A stretch of DNA of 64,000 nucleotides, from NCBI RefSeq assembly GCF_002723455.1, contig NZ_PDUS01000002.1, positions 323,500 to 387,499 of the forward strand. The letters are read 5' to 3'. Positions 36,332 through 45,736 of this stretch are shown here, in pieces; the first letter of the stretch is position 1; each line of letters opens with the position of its first letter. The translations under genes were made by a program, and so were the position numbers. The stretch is from Pseudoalteromonas sp. 3D05. Its GTDB lineage: Bacteria > Pseudomonadota > Gammaproteobacteria > Enterobacterales > Alteromonadaceae. The notes under the pieces were generated by a model. The model had not been told where the DNA came from. It searched no databases and saw only the letters and a program-made list of their open reading frames with translations.

Positions 36332-36823
36332 ATGAGCCCTACTCCTTGGTATAAAAATTTCTGGCCTTGGTTTTTAATTTTTTTCCCTCTTGTTGCCATT
36401 ATTGGTTGTATATCGTTGTTTATCACTGCTATCGGAAATGGACCTGACATGGTTGTTGACGATTACTATAAAAAAGGGAAAGCAATTAATTTAGAGCTAA
36501 GCAAGTTTGACAAAGCTAAAGCGCTTTACTTACACGGTAACCTAACTGCTGAACATGACAAAATCAGCTTTAAGTTCACTAAAGGCGACACCAGTAATAT
36601 TCACTCTTTAAAAGTCTCTTTTTACCACCGTACTATTGGAGAGCATGATTTTAATGTTCATTTAACACCTAATGCTAATGGTGAATTTACTGCGATAGTT
36701 GAGCCTTATAGTGAAGGGACTTATACCGTATTTATTGAACCAACAGATGCAAGTTGGAAGCTAAAAGAAAACATTACCTTGCCTAACCAGCAAAGTATCG
36801 CGATTAATCCTGAATATAAGTAG
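36332..36823 (+). CDS. ccoH: FixH/CcoH-family cbb3 oxidase assembly protein
   Basis: The 163-residue protein has one N-terminal membrane span (about 12-35) and the family stretch MVVDDYYKKGKAINLEL near residue 50, followed by a periplasmic beta-rich domain. CcoH/FixH binds early oxidase assembly intermediates. It is directly followed, after 10 bp, by ccoI. The ccoG gene that normally lies between ccoP and ccoH is missing here. Confidence 0.93.
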   Translation: MSPTPWYKNFWPWFLIFFPLVAIIGCISLFITAIGNGPDMVVDDYYKKGKAINLELSKFDKAKALYLHGNLTAEHDKISFKFTKGDTSNIHSLKVSFYHRTIGEHDFNVHLTPNANGEFTAIVEPYSEGTYTVFIEPTDASWKLKENITLPNQQSIAINPEYK

Positions 36824-36833
36824 TTGTATCATC

Positions 36834-39209
36834 ATGGCTAATAATTGCTTTCACTGTCTTGAAAGTGTTCCCTCTGGGTTTAGTGCGACCGTCGAGATTG
36901 ACGGTAGCGCTCAGCCTATGTGTTGTATTGGATGTCAAACAGTTGCTGAAACAATTGTTGCGCAAGGTATGACTGATTATTATAAATTTAGGACAGTTCG
37001 AGCAGGGAAAGTTGAGCAACTAGTACCTGAACAGCTCGCATTTATTACCAGTTATGATAACCCAGATATTCAGGAAGAATTTATTTCGCAAAGCAATGAC
37101 GTAAGCGAAGTTCTTTTAACCGTTGAAGGTATTACATGCGCGGCCTGTGCGTGGCTAATTGAAAAGCAATTACTCAATATGCCTGCCGTGAAACGAGTTG
37201 ATGTGAATACATCAACCAATCGCGCCATGATACAATGGCACAAAGATGCCCTACCACTGAGCGAAATCATCAAGTCCCTGCTTGAAATAGGCTACAAAGC
37301 CTACCCATTTCAAGCTGATCTCGAAGCAAGTCAAAAACAACTTGTGGCAAAAGCATATATTCGCCGTCTTGGTGTTGCTGGTTTAATGACGATGCAAGTA
37401 ATGATGTTTGCATTTGCCATGTATTTCGGCATGTTTTCTGGGATGGAAGATGATTTTGAACAGTACTTCCGATGGATAAGCCTTGTATTAGCGTCTCCCG
37501 TGATTTTATACAGTGCATTGCCATTTTTAACAAATGCTATTAATGGGCTAAAAGCCAAACAGTTAAACATGGATCTACCTGTTTCTTTAGCCATTTTTGG
37601 CGCGTATGCCGCAAGTAGTTATGCCACAGTAATGGAAGTTGGCGAGGTGTACTTTGAATCCATTTGTATGTTTACATTTTTACTGCTGTTAGGAAAATAC
37701 TTAGAGTTTAGGGCGCGCCTTAAAGCGAGTGAGTTCACTGCCAATCTTCAAAAGCTACTGCCGCTAACTGCCCGCACCCTTGATGAGCACGGGCAAGAAC
37801 ATATCATTGCAGCAAAAAAACTAAAATTAGATGACCGTGTCTTGGTTAAAGCCGGTGAAACAATTCCTGCTGATGGAATTGTGTGTGCAGGTACTACAAC
37901 GGTAGACGAATCAATGATGACAGGTGAACACTTACCTGTTAATAAATATATTGAACACCAAGTATTCGCAGGCACCGTTAATCACGATGGCGTGATTGAA
38001 ATACGCATTAATAAATTAGGCCAAAATACACTCTTAAACCAAATAATAAAACTACAGCATAGTGCACTGGCTACAAGGCCTAAACTAGTTGAAGTAACCG
38101 ACAAAGTAGCGCAATGGTTCGTTGCCTGCTTGTTAGTTTTTGCTTCTTTAACTGCTATTGGGTGGTATCAAATCGACCCTGAACATGCTTTTTGGATCAC
38201 CATTGCTGTACTTGTTGCTACCTGTCCGTGTGCATTAAGTCTAGCGATCCCTACCGCTTTAACGTGTGCTGTTGCCACACTCACACGTAAAGGTGTACTC
38301 ATAAAACAATCCCATGTGCTTGAAACATTACCACAACTAACGCGTATTGCGTTTGATAAAACAGGCACGCTAACACAAGGGCGTTTTAGCTTCGAAAAAA
38401 TCGACATTATTGATAGCCAATATCAAAAAGAGAACATTCTAGCGCTTGCGGCGCAACTAGAGAGCTACTCTGAACACCCTATTGCATCAGCTTTCAATGA
38501 ATTTACTCCGACCTTACGCCATTTAACTAATATTACGATTGTTCCCGGTGAAGGCATCACAGGTGAAGATGAGCAGCACCATTATGCCATCGGTAAAAGT
38601 GGTTGGTTCAACACACAAAAAAGCAATGCTCAAGCCACCTTTTATGTCGACCATCAACCAGTGGCCCATTTTTACTTAATTGACGAAATTAAGACTAATG
38701 CAAAAGGTTTAATCGCTTCTTTGCATCAGCAAAACTTAACCTGTCATATGTTAACGGGTGATGCATCGAGTGCAGGAAAGAAAATAGCTGAGAAACTTAA
38801 CCTAGATAGTTACAAGTCTGGCTGTCTACCACAAGACAAACAAAGTGAAGTAGAAAAATGGTCAGCCCAAGGTGATGTTGTAGCGATGGTGGGCGATGGT
38901 GTAAACGATAGCCCAGTGTTCAACAGCGCTCATTTATCTATTGCTATGGAAACAGGTGCTGATATTTCTAAAAACACAGCTGATGTGGTATTACTAAACA
39001 GCGACTTGTCTGCAATTTCACATTTGATGACTGTTTCTAAAAAAACACGTCGTATAATTAAACAGAATCTAGCGATTTCGTTAATCTATAACGGCTCTAT
39101 TCTTCCACTAGCAGCATTGGGGCTCGTGGCTCCTTGGATGGCTGTGATAGGGATGTCTGCAAGTTCAATTATTGTGATCAGTAATTCATTGAGGTTATTA
39201 AAGCTATGA
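36834..39209 (+). CDS. ccoI: Copper-transporting P1B-type ATPase for cbb3 oxidase assembly
   Basis: The 791-residue CcoI/FixI has an N-terminal Cys cluster (CFHC, CCIGC), a heavy-metal-associated domain (about 88-155; GITCAACAWLIEKQL), and a membrane domain with the metal-binding TCPCALSLAIP. The ATPase core shows MMTGEHLPV (actuator), FDKTGTLTQG (phosphorylation site) and MVGDGVNDSPVF (hinge). It moves copper across the inner membrane for the CuB centre of CcoN. Its TGA overlaps the ccoS ATG (ATGA). Confidence 0.97.
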   Translation: MANNCFHCLESVPSGFSATVEIDGSAQPMCCIGCQTVAETIVAQGMTDYYKFRTVRAGKVEQLVPEQLAFITSYDNPDIQEEFISQSNDVSEVLLTVEGITCAACAWLIEKQLLNMPAVKRVDVNTSTNRAMIQWHKDALPLSEIIKSLLEIGYKAYPFQADLEASQKQLVAKAYIRRLGVAGLMTMQVMMFAFAMYFGMFSGMEDDFEQYFRWISLVLASPVILYSALPFLTNAINGLKAKQLNMDLPVSLAIFGAYAASSYATVMEVGEVYFESICMFTFLLLLGKYLEFRARLKASEFTANLQKLLPLTARTLDEHGQEHIIAAKKLKLDDRVLVKAGETIPADGIVCAGTTTVDESMMTGEHLPVNKYIEHQVFAGTVNHDGVIEIRINKLGQNTLLNQIIKLQHSALATRPKLVEVTDKVAQWFVACLLVFASLTAIGWYQIDPEHAFWITIAVLVATCPCALSLAIPTALTCAVATLTRKGVLIKQSHVLETLPQLTRIAFDKTGTLTQGRFSFEKIDIIDSQYQKENILALAAQLESYSEHPIASAFNEFTPTLRHLTNITIVPGEGITGEDEQHHYAIGKSGWFNTQKSNAQATFYVDHQPVAHFYLIDEIKTNAKGLIASLHQQNLTCHMLTGDASSAGKKIAEKLNLDSYKSGCLPQDKQSEVEKWSAQGDVVAMVGDGVNDSPVFNSAHLSIAMETGADISKNTADVVLLNSDLSAISHLMTVSKKTRRIIKQNLAISLIYNGSILPLAALGLVAPWMAVIGMSASSIIVISNSLRLLKL

Positions 39210-39373
39210 GCATAATTTATATTTTGATCCCGATTGCAATTTTGTTTGTCATTATCGCCATTGGCGTATTCTTTTGGGCAGTACGTGGAGAACAGTTCTC
39301 CGATTTAAACAAACAAGGCCATAGCATTTTGTTTGAAGACGATAAAGAGCAACACAATAAAAGCAATGATTGA
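39206..39373 (+). CDS. ccoS: cbb3-type oxidase assembly protein CcoS
   Basis: This short gene of 55 residues was read directly from the DNA. It encodes one N-terminal membrane span (IYILIPIAILFVIIAIGVFF) then WAVRGEQFSDLNKQGHSILF and an acidic tail. This is the classic CcoS/FixS layout, which is needed for cofactor insertion into the oxidase. Its start overlaps the ccoI stop by 4 bp and its end overlaps the next gene by 8 bp, so all three are translationally coupled. Confidence 0.95.
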   Translation: MSIIYILIPIAILFVIIAIGVFFWAVRGEQFSDLNKQGHSILFEDDKEQHNKSND

Positions 39374-40037
39374 CCCTCTTTACATTAGCGCATTTATTAT
39401 GGGGCTCATCGGTAGTGGCCACTGTATTGCAATGTGTGGAGGCATAGCCAGTTCATTACAATTGGCAACAGATAAGCGCCGCCCTATTTTTTATACTATT
39501 GCTTACAACTTGGGGCGTGCTAGCAGTTATATGCTCGCAGGTGCCTTGGTCGCAGGCATAAGTAGTCACTTTGCCAGCCAAAACCATTTTTTTTCGCTCA
39601 CTTTAGCCATTTTAAGTGGCGTATTTATGCTACTGGTTGGCCTCTATATTATGCGTTTGGGAGCCAGTTTACAGTGGCTTGAATCGCTTGGAAAAACATT
39701 GGTATGGCAACATTTAGTTAAACTAAATCGCTACCTTATGCCCGTTAATTCGCTTCCAAAAGCACTCGCCTATGGCGCTTTATGGGGATGGCTACCTTGT
39801 GGTTTAGTCTATTCAGCATTAACATGGGCCATGACAAGCCAAACTGCTTTAGAAGGCGCCTTTGTTATGTTATTTTTTGCATTTGGGACATTTCCTGCCA
39901 TGTTGAGCATGGGAATGGGTGCCCAGTTTATACATAAAATACTTAACCACCCATGGGCCAGAATCGCTATGGGCAGCATTCTTATTTGGTACGGTATATA
40001 CTTACTTATTATTGCAACTGATAAATTAGTGCATTAG
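39366..40037 (+). CDS. TauE/SafE-type (UreH-like) membrane protein of the cco cluster
   Basis: The start was set at ATG 39366 (MIDPLYISAFIMGLIGSGHC), overlapping ccoS by 8 bp; an earlier in-frame start would lie deep in ccoS. The 223-residue protein has about six membrane spans and the motif GSGHCIAMCGGI, whose His and Cys residues suggest metal handling. A second half contains WGWLPCGLVYSALTWA. Such proteins are common at the end of ccoGHIS clusters and are annotated as sulfite exporter TauE/SafE. A copper role is more likely from context, but this is inference. Confidence 0.88.
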   Translation: MIDPLYISAFIMGLIGSGHCIAMCGGIASSLQLATDKRRPIFYTIAYNLGRASSYMLAGALVAGISSHFASQNHFFSLTLAILSGVFMLLVGLYIMRLGASLQWLESLGKTLVWQHLVKLNRYLMPVNSLPKALAYGALWGWLPCGLVYSALTWAMTSQTALEGAFVMLFFAFGTFPAMLSMGMGAQFIHKILNHPWARIAMGSILIWYGIYLLIIATDKLVH

Positions 40038-40071
40038 TCTAACTAAAAAAGCACTGTAATGGATTTAACTG

Positions 40072-40803
40072 ATGGATTTTTCTAACAAAGCAAAAAGCAA
40101 TTGTACAATTAGCTGTAACGACTGCAGTATCAGCCAGTTATGCTTGCCTTTTACCCTCAACGGCCAAGAAATGGATAAGCTTGACGAAATCATTGAGCGC
40201 AAAAAACCTTTACATAAAGGTGATTTTTTATTTGAGTCAGGTGCGCCTTTAAATGCTATTTTTGCTGTTCGCTCAGGGTCGTTTAAATCTTACACCTTGT
40301 CAGAGCAAGGAGATGAGCAAATAACAGGCTTTCACCTTGCCGGAGACCTAGTAGGTTTTGATGCAATCAATAAAATGCAACATCAGAGTTTTTCTCAAGC
40401 GCTTGAAACATCGATGGTATGTGAAATTCCTTTTGATACGTTAGATGAACTCTCTGGTAAGTTACCTAAACTTCGCCAGCAAATAATGCGTTTGATGAGT
40501 AATGAAATTAATTATGATCAGGAAATGCTGTTACTTTTAAATAAAAAATCAGCAGAAGAACGCTTAGCAAGTTTTATCTACAATTTATCTGAACGATTTG
40601 GTGAGCGTGGCTTTTCTCGTAAAGAGTTTAGATTTACCATGACACGAGGCGAAATAGGCAATTATTTAGGACTAACAGTAGAAACGATTAGTCGTTTATT
40701 GAGCCGATTCCAAAAAGCAGCTCTCATAAAAGTTGAAGGTAAGTTTATAACTATTCTTGATAATGATGGTTTACGCGATGCCGCTGCTATTTCCGCAAAA
40801 TAA
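40072..40803 (+). CDS. fnr: Fumarate/nitrate reduction regulator FNR
   Basis: The 243-residue protein is an FNR of the CRP superfamily. The N-terminal cysteines in [14 protein letters not shown], plus a Cys in the sensor domain (MVCEIPF), match the 4Fe-4S ligands of E. coli FNR ([14 protein letters not shown]). The cyclic-nucleotide-like sensor domain (about 45-130) and C-terminal helix-turn-helix ([20 protein letters not shown]) are complete, and the ETISR recognition helix is that of FNR. It senses loss of oxygen and likely controls the upstream cbb3 genes and the downstream uspE. Confidence 0.96.
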   Translation: MDFSNKAKSNCTISCNDCSISQLCLPFTLNGQEMDKLDEIIERKKPLHKGDFLFESGAPLNAIFAVRSGSFKSYTLSEQGDEQITGFHLAGDLVGFDAINKMQHQSFSQALETSMVCEIPFDTLDELSGKLPKLRQQIMRLMSNEINYDQEMLLLLNKKSAEERLASFIYNLSERFGERGFSRKEFRFTMTRGEIGNYLGLTVETISRLLSRFQKAALIKVEGKFITILDNDGLRDAAAISAK

Positions 40804-40806
40804 ATC

Positions 40807-40820
40807 TTGATCTAAAACAA
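40807..40820. promoter_or_regulatory. Possible FNR box upstream of uspE
   Basis: TTGATCTAAAACAA matches TTGAT-N4-ATCAA at 8 of 10 positions. It lies right after the fnr stop and about 75 bp before the uspE start. The match is modest and untested. Confidence 0.35.
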
Positions 40821-40829
40821 AACTTACTC

Positions 40830-40893
40830 AGCTGCTCCTTTAACTCCACAAATTATACGTTACACTGTATAAAAAGTAGTTAAAGGAGCAGCT
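40830..40893 (+). promoter_or_regulatory. Perfect 16-bp inverted repeat enclosing the uspE ribosome binding site
   Basis: AGCTGCTCCTTTAACT (40830-40845) is exactly complementary to 40878-40893, with a 32-nt loop. The right arm contains AAAGGAG, the uspE Shine-Dalgarno, and ends one base before the ATG at 40895. A transcript that includes the left arm could fold to hide the ribosome binding site. Confidence 0.7.
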
Positions 40894-40894
40894 C

Positions 40895-41821
40895 ATGAAT
40901 ACTATCCAACAAATTCTTGCCGTTATTGACCCCACTGTTGATTCTCAACATAGCCTCTCGCGTTCAATCGATTTAGCAAAAAAATCGGGGGCAAGCATCA
41001 CTGCTTTTATGAGCATTTATGATTTTTCATATGAAATGACCACAATGCTTTCAAGTGATGAACGTGAAGCAATGAGAAATGCAGTTGTAAAAGATCGCCA
41101 AGCTTGGCTCGATGATATCCTCGCGCAGTATCCTGAGGTTGACATAAAAAGCCAAGTCGTCTGGCACAATCGTACCTACGAAGCAATTATAGATGCCGTC
41201 ATTGAGCAAAATTTTGACTTGGTTGTAAAAGGCACCCATCAGCACGATACGCTCAAATCCGTTATTTTCACACCAACTGACTGGCATTTAATTCGTAAAT
41301 GCCCAGCGCCCGTATTACTAGTTAAAGAGCACGCATGGCCAGAGCGTGGAAACATTCTTGCTGCTGTGAACTCAGTCAGTGAAAACGAGCAACACCTCGC
41401 TCTAAATAATCGCATAATCAAAGATGCACAATTTCTATGTGAGCTTGCCAATGCAAAACTAAGTTTAGTAAATGCCTATCCAGCAACACCAGTAAATATA
41501 GCAATTGAAATACCAGAGTTTAATCCAAGTGTTTACAACGAATCGGTGAAAAAACACCATGTTGAATCCACCCATGAACTTGCAAGCAAACACCAAATAG
41601 CACATCAAGATTGTGCAATTGAAGAAGGCTTACCCGAAGACGTCATTCCTGATGTAGCGGCACGTTTAAACAGTGAGCTAGTGGTTATTGGTACAGTGGG
41701 TCGAACTGGTTTAAGCGCAGCGTTAGTAGGAAACACCGCAGAGCATGTTATTGATAGCCTAAACTGTGATGTGCTCGCACTCAAACCCGATGGTTATGTC
41801 AGCCCATTAGTAAAAAATTAA
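40895..41821 (+). CDS. uspE: Tandem universal stress protein UspE
   Basis: The 308-residue protein holds two Usp domains (about 1-150 and 155-305). The first begins IQQILAVIDPTVDSQHSLSRS; the second ends with VIGTVGRTGLSAALVGNTAEHV, close to the ATP-binding G-x2-G-x9-G motif. The fnr-uspE-ttcA order matches enterobacteria and supports the name. UspE helps cells survive oxidative stress and affects adhesion and motility in E. coli. The leader can fold over the ribosome binding site. Confidence 0.93.
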   Translation: MNTIQQILAVIDPTVDSQHSLSRSIDLAKKSGASITAFMSIYDFSYEMTTMLSSDEREAMRNAVVKDRQAWLDDILAQYPEVDIKSQVVWHNRTYEAIIDAVIEQNFDLVVKGTHQHDTLKSVIFTPTDWHLIRKCPAPVLLVKEHAWPERGNILAAVNSVSENEQHLALNNRIIKDAQFLCELANAKLSLVNAYPATPVNIAIEIPEFNPSVYNESVKKHHVESTHELASKHQIAHQDCAIEEGLPEDVIPDVAARLNSELVVIGTVGRTGLSAALVGNTAEHVIDSLNCDVLALKPDGYVSPLVKN

Positions 41822-41916
41822 TTAGTGTTGCTTTGTAAATTTTGCTATAGCTCCCCTTGAGCATATAACATATAATACGCCCCTTATTTTTACGCATAGT
41901 ATCTCAAGGGGCCGTA

Positions 41917-42825
41917 ATGTCGCATTCTGTTCAAGCCAAAGCTCAATTTAACTTCAATAAGTTACAAAAGCGCTTACGTCGCCAAACTGGTCAAGCAGTG
42001 ATGGACTTCAATATGATTGAAGAAGGTGATCGCATCATGGTCTGCTTATCAGGGGGCAAAGACAGCTATACCCTTCTAGAAATGCTAAAACATTTACAGC
42101 GTGTTGCGCCTATCAAGTTTGACCTTTTTGTTGTCAACCTAGATCAAAAACAACCTGGATTCCCAGAACATGTATTGCCTGAGTACCTAGATACACAAGA
42201 CGTAGAATACAAGATTGTTGAAGAAGATACCTACAGTATCGTTACTGATATCATTCCAGAAGGTAAAACAACCTGCTCTCTTTGTTCACGATTGCGTCGG
42301 GGCATTTTATATCGCACAGCAAACGAGCTTGGGGCAACTAAAATTGCGCTTGGGCACCACCGCGATGATATGATAGAAACCCTGTTCTTAAACATGTTTT
42401 ACGGTGGTAAACTCAAAAGCATGCCAGCCAAATTGATGAGTGATAATGGCGAACACATGGTTATTCGTCCATTGGCATACTGTAAAGAAGCAGATATTGA
42501 ACAATACGCTATTCATCAAGCTTACCCTATCATTCCATGTAATTTGTGTGGCTCGCAAGAGAACCTTCAACGTAAGCACACTAAAGCAATGCTTGCAAAG
42601 TGGAATGAAGAACACCCAGGGCGCATTGAAAGTATCTTTACAGCCATGCAAAACGTGGTGCCTTCTCACTTGGCTGATAATGAGTTGTTTGATTTTAAGC
42701 AGTTAAAAACGGGGGAAGTGATTGATGGCGGTGATATCGCACTTGATAAACCCGATATACCAAAGCAACCAGCAACTGCTGCTGAACAAGAATCTGCTGA
42801 CGTTGTTACCATCAACTTAAGCTAG
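41917..42825 (+). CDS. ttcA: tRNA 2-thiocytidine(32) synthetase TtcA
   Basis: TtcA thiolates cytidine 32 in several tRNAs using ATP and an iron-sulfur cluster. The 302 residues contain the PP-loop [13 protein letters not shown] (about 46-58), the cluster cysteines in [11 protein letters not shown] and the C-terminal [12 protein letters not shown]. Length and motifs match E. coli TtcA (311). It has its own start region about 95 bp after uspE and a bidirectional terminator downstream. Confidence 0.97.
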   Translation: MSHSVQAKAQFNFNKLQKRLRRQTGQAVMDFNMIEEGDRIMVCLSGGKDSYTLLEMLKHLQRVAPIKFDLFVVNLDQKQPGFPEHVLPEYLDTQDVEYKIVEEDTYSIVTDIIPEGKTTCSLCSRLRRGILYRTANELGATKIALGHHRDDMIETLFLNMFYGGKLKSMPAKLMSDNGEHMVIRPLAYCKEADIEQYAIHQAYPIIPCNLCGSQENLQRKHTKAMLAKWNEEHPGRIESIFTAMQNVVPSHLADNELFDFKQLKTGEVIDGGDIALDKPDIPKQPATAAEQESADVVTINLS

Positions 42826-42843
42826 TTTAAGTTAAAAGTTTAA

Positions 42844-42870
42844 AAAATGCCGCTTTTCTAGCGGCATTTT
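42844..42870. terminator. Bidirectional terminator between ttcA and secF
   Basis: AAAATGCCGCT and AGCGGCATTTT form an 11-bp stem around TTTCT, with A and T runs on both sides. It serves the convergent ttcA and secDF transcripts. Confidence 0.92.
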
Positions 42871-42893
42871 TGTTTAGCTTAAACGTGATGTTT

Positions 42894-43811
42894 TTATGGC
42901 ATATCCATTAGTGCTTGGCTTTGTTCATCTAACTTTAATTTATAGTTTTCTGCACTTAGCCCCAACAACTGCGGTAATGTAACCGCAATACAGATTGACG
43001 ATAAAGTACCGAAAACAATTCCTGCAAATAATGCGATTGAAAACCCCTGCAAAGGCGCACCGGCAAAAAGCCAAACACTACCTACAGTGGCCAAAGTCGT
43101 GCCTGAGGTAATTAAAGTACGCGTTAACGTGCTGCTAATGGCATTATTAATAACATTATTTACTGTTAGCTGCACCGCGTTCTCGTGCCGTAATAGTTCA
43201 CGCACTCTATCACCAACTATTATCGAGTCATTAAGGGAATAGCCAATAATAGCCAGCAAGCTTGCCAATACTGTTAGATTAAATTCCAGCTGCAGCCATG
43301 AAAATATTCCCAGCACAATTATTATATCGTGAAATAGAGCCGCTACCGCGCCAATTGCCAAGCGCCACTCAAAACGAACAGCGAGATAAAGCATCACCGC
43401 TACCATCGCTGTAAATAAGGCTAAAACGCCCTGTTCAAGTAACTCATCACCTACTTGGCTACCTAAATAAGATGACGAAATAACCTCAAGACCTAACGTG
43501 GGATCTTGCTTAAGTACTTGTAACCACACTGATTGCTCGTCACTTTCTTTTATTTGGAAGTGTTGCGCAGATTGTGCCGTTAACACATAGTTTTTTGTTC
43601 CTGTTGCTGCAATTTTTTGCTGCATCTGCTTATCACTCACTGCAACTGTGGTCGTAAACTCAGTTAAATACCCACCGGTAAAGTCAAAGCCAATATTAAG
43701 CCCCTTATTCACCACACTAAAACCTGATAATAAAACAAATAAGACTGAAATTATTAGCCCAACATAACGGATATGTGTCCCATTTTTTAACAAATAATCA
43801 CGAAAAATCAT
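42894..43811 (-). CDS. secF: Protein translocase subunit SecF (probable second copy)
   Basis: The 305-residue SecF has six membrane spans, the N-terminal NKGLNIGFDFTGGYLTEF motif and the span motif LAIIGYSLNDSIIVGDRVRELL with the conserved Asp. SecDF uses the proton gradient to help pull secreted proteins through SecYEG. Its ATG overlaps the secD stop by 4 bp. The pair lacks yajC, tgt and queA neighbours, which suggests a paralogue of the main secDF operon rather than the housekeeping copy. That depends on what lies elsewhere in the genome. Confidence 0.92.
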   Translation of the reverse strand: MIFRDYLLKNGTHIRYVGLIISVLFVLLSGFSVVNKGLNIGFDFTGGYLTEFTTTVAVSDKQMQQKIAATGTKNYVLTAQSAQHFQIKESDEQSVWLQVLKQDPTLGLEVISSSYLGSQVGDELLEQGVLALFTAMVAVMLYLAVRFEWRLAIGAVAALFHDIIIVLGIFSWLQLEFNLTVLASLLAIIGYSLNDSIIVGDRVRELLRHENAVQLTVNNVINNAISSTLTRTLITSGTTLATVGSVWLFAGAPLQGFSIALFAGIVFGTLSSICIAVTLPQLLGLSAENYKLKLDEQSQALMDMP

Positions 43812-45643
43812 ACATTGACTCCTTGTTTGTTAGCCAGTTTCAAATAGAGCGTTTGGCTTAAAGCTTTTGCCACAAATACACCAGTAAACACACTGGTAAT
43901 AAGACCTAACGCCAATGTGATCGCAAAACCTTTAATAGGCCCATACCCTATGCTGTACAAAATAATGGCTGTTATCATGGTTGTTATGTTGGCATCAAAA
44001 ATAGTGCTAAATGCTTGATTATAACCCTGCTCGATTGCCTGATAAGGTGCCCGCCCCTTCAGCCGCTCCTCTTTTATTCGCTCAAAAATAATCACATTTG
44101 TATCAACAGCCATACCAATGGTTAAGACAAGCCCAGCAATACCAGGAAGAGTCAGGACAACACCGGGTAATAACGACATTAAACCCACCAATGCTGTTAA
44201 GTTTAGTAATAAAGCTATATTGGCAATGATGCCTAATTGTCGGTACCACAACGCCATAAACAGCAGTGTCACGCCCATACCTAGCATTAAAGCAGCTAAG
44301 CCATTATTTATGTTATCAGCCCCTAAACTTGGGCCTATCGTTTGCTCTTGAACAATAGTGACCGGTGCAGTCAACGAGCCAGCACGTAGTAATAGCGCTA
44401 AATCTTGCGCTGCTTGAGCGCTTTGCATATTAGTAATACTAAAGCGACTACTCAAATGCCCAAGAATATTTGCTACGTTTATTACTTCACTTTTTTTAAC
44501 CGTTTCACCTTGTTCATTTATATAGTATTCAGAATATACCGTTGCCATAGGCTTCCCAATGTTACGTTTAGAAAACGCAGACATTGCTTCGCCACCTTGG
44601 CTATCTAGGCTTAATTGAACAAGGGGTTTACCCCACTCATCACGTCCAGATTGAGCATTATTGATGTGCTCACCTGAAAATATAGCCACTGGATCTAAGT
44701 TAACTTTGCCACCATCTTGCAAATTAAATGTTTTACCTCCCAATTCTTTGATCTGGTAAAACTCTAGTGACGCTGTGGCGCCAATAATCCGTTTTGCCTC
44801 GCTAGGATCTTGCACTCCAGGTAGCTCAATACGGATCCGTTGCTTTCCTTGGCGCTGCGTAACTGCCTCAGTGATACCCAACTCCTCAATTCTGCCTCGT
44901 AGCGTGGTTAATGTTTGGCTCATTACACCCTTTGCAAATTCATTTGAGCCTTGCTCACTAAAGCTAAACGATACCGATATAAAACGACCTTGATTGTGGC
45001 TAACAGCTTGTAAATATTCAAAATGGCTGAGTACTTCTTTTTCTATTGCTAGCGCATTCGCTTTATCTTGAGAGTGAAGCTCAAAACCTACGCTGCTCTT
45101 TTGTACTCGCATACCTCGCGCTTTATTCTCACGGATCAGCTTTTTCGTTTGTTCAAATGCATTATCAATCTGCTCTTGTTCAGCTTTGCTAAGGTCAACA
45201 TCTAACACAAACAGTACGCCACCATTGAGATCTAATCCTAACTTTATTGGTGCGAGTCCTAAACTTTGTAACCACTGTGGGCTGGTTTGGTGACTAACAA
45301 TTTTACTGCTTAGATGAGTAAATTGATGTTTAAGTAATTGTTGTGCATTGGCACTCTTTGCGGGGCTATCAAGTAAAAGCTCAAGTTCAAAGCCATCACT
45401 TGTCGTTTGCTCAATTGCTTGAGCAACCTCAAACTTATGTTGGTTGAGGTATTCAATGAGGCTTTTTGTTGTAATTGGGTGCGCTATCGTTTGATTATTT
45501 ATCACCTGAATATGCAACCAAGAAGTTGTAGGGTATAAATTGGGAGCAGCACTCACTGCAAGTAAGAGCAAAGCGATACACATTGCCATATAACTGAGTT
45601 TGAAACGCTGCAAAAGCGATTTTTTTACTGGTTTTTTTAACAT
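43808..45643 (-). CDS. secD: Protein translocase subunit SecD (probable second copy)
   Basis: The start was set at ATG 45643 (MLKKPVKKSLLQRFKL), with AAGGAAAC just upstream, giving 611 residues, close to E. coli SecD (615). Seen are one N-terminal span, the periplasmic P1 domain with LGLDLNGGVLFVLDVD, and five C-terminal spans with IAGLVLTIGMAVDTNVIIFERIKEE. The gene precedes secF with a 4-bp overlap. A secreted protein of unknown function lies upstream on the same strand, 94 bp away. Confidence 0.93.
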   Translation of the reverse strand: MLKKPVKKSLLQRFKLSYMAMCIALLLLAVSAAPNLYPTTSWLHIQVINNQTIAHPITTKSLIEYLNQHKFEVAQAIEQTTSDGFELELLLDSPAKSANAQQLLKHQFTHLSSKIVSHQTSPQWLQSLGLAPIKLGLDLNGGVLFVLDVDLSKAEQEQIDNAFEQTKKLIRENKARGMRVQKSSVGFELHSQDKANALAIEKEVLSHFEYLQAVSHNQGRFISVSFSFSEQGSNEFAKGVMSQTLTTLRGRIEELGITEAVTQRQGKQRIRIELPGVQDPSEAKRIIGATASLEFYQIKELGGKTFNLQDGGKVNLDPVAIFSGEHINNAQSGRDEWGKPLVQLSLDSQGGEAMSAFSKRNIGKPMATVYSEYYINEQGETVKKSEVINVANILGHLSSRFSITNMQSAQAAQDLALLLRAGSLTAPVTIVQEQTIGPSLGADNINNGLAALMLGMGVTLLFMALWYRQLGIIANIALLLNLTALVGLMSLLPGVVLTLPGIAGLVLTIGMAVDTNVIIFERIKEERLKGRAPYQAIEQGYNQAFSTIFDANITTMITAIILYSIGYGPIKGFAITLALGLITSVFTGVFVAKALSQTLYLKLANKQGVNV

Positions 45644-45736
45644 AATTGTTTCCTTTAGCCAGCCAAGTACGCTGGCTTCATGCCATATAGGCACATTAAT
45701 TTTTAGTGTTCGAAATGGAATAAATTAATGGAAAAA

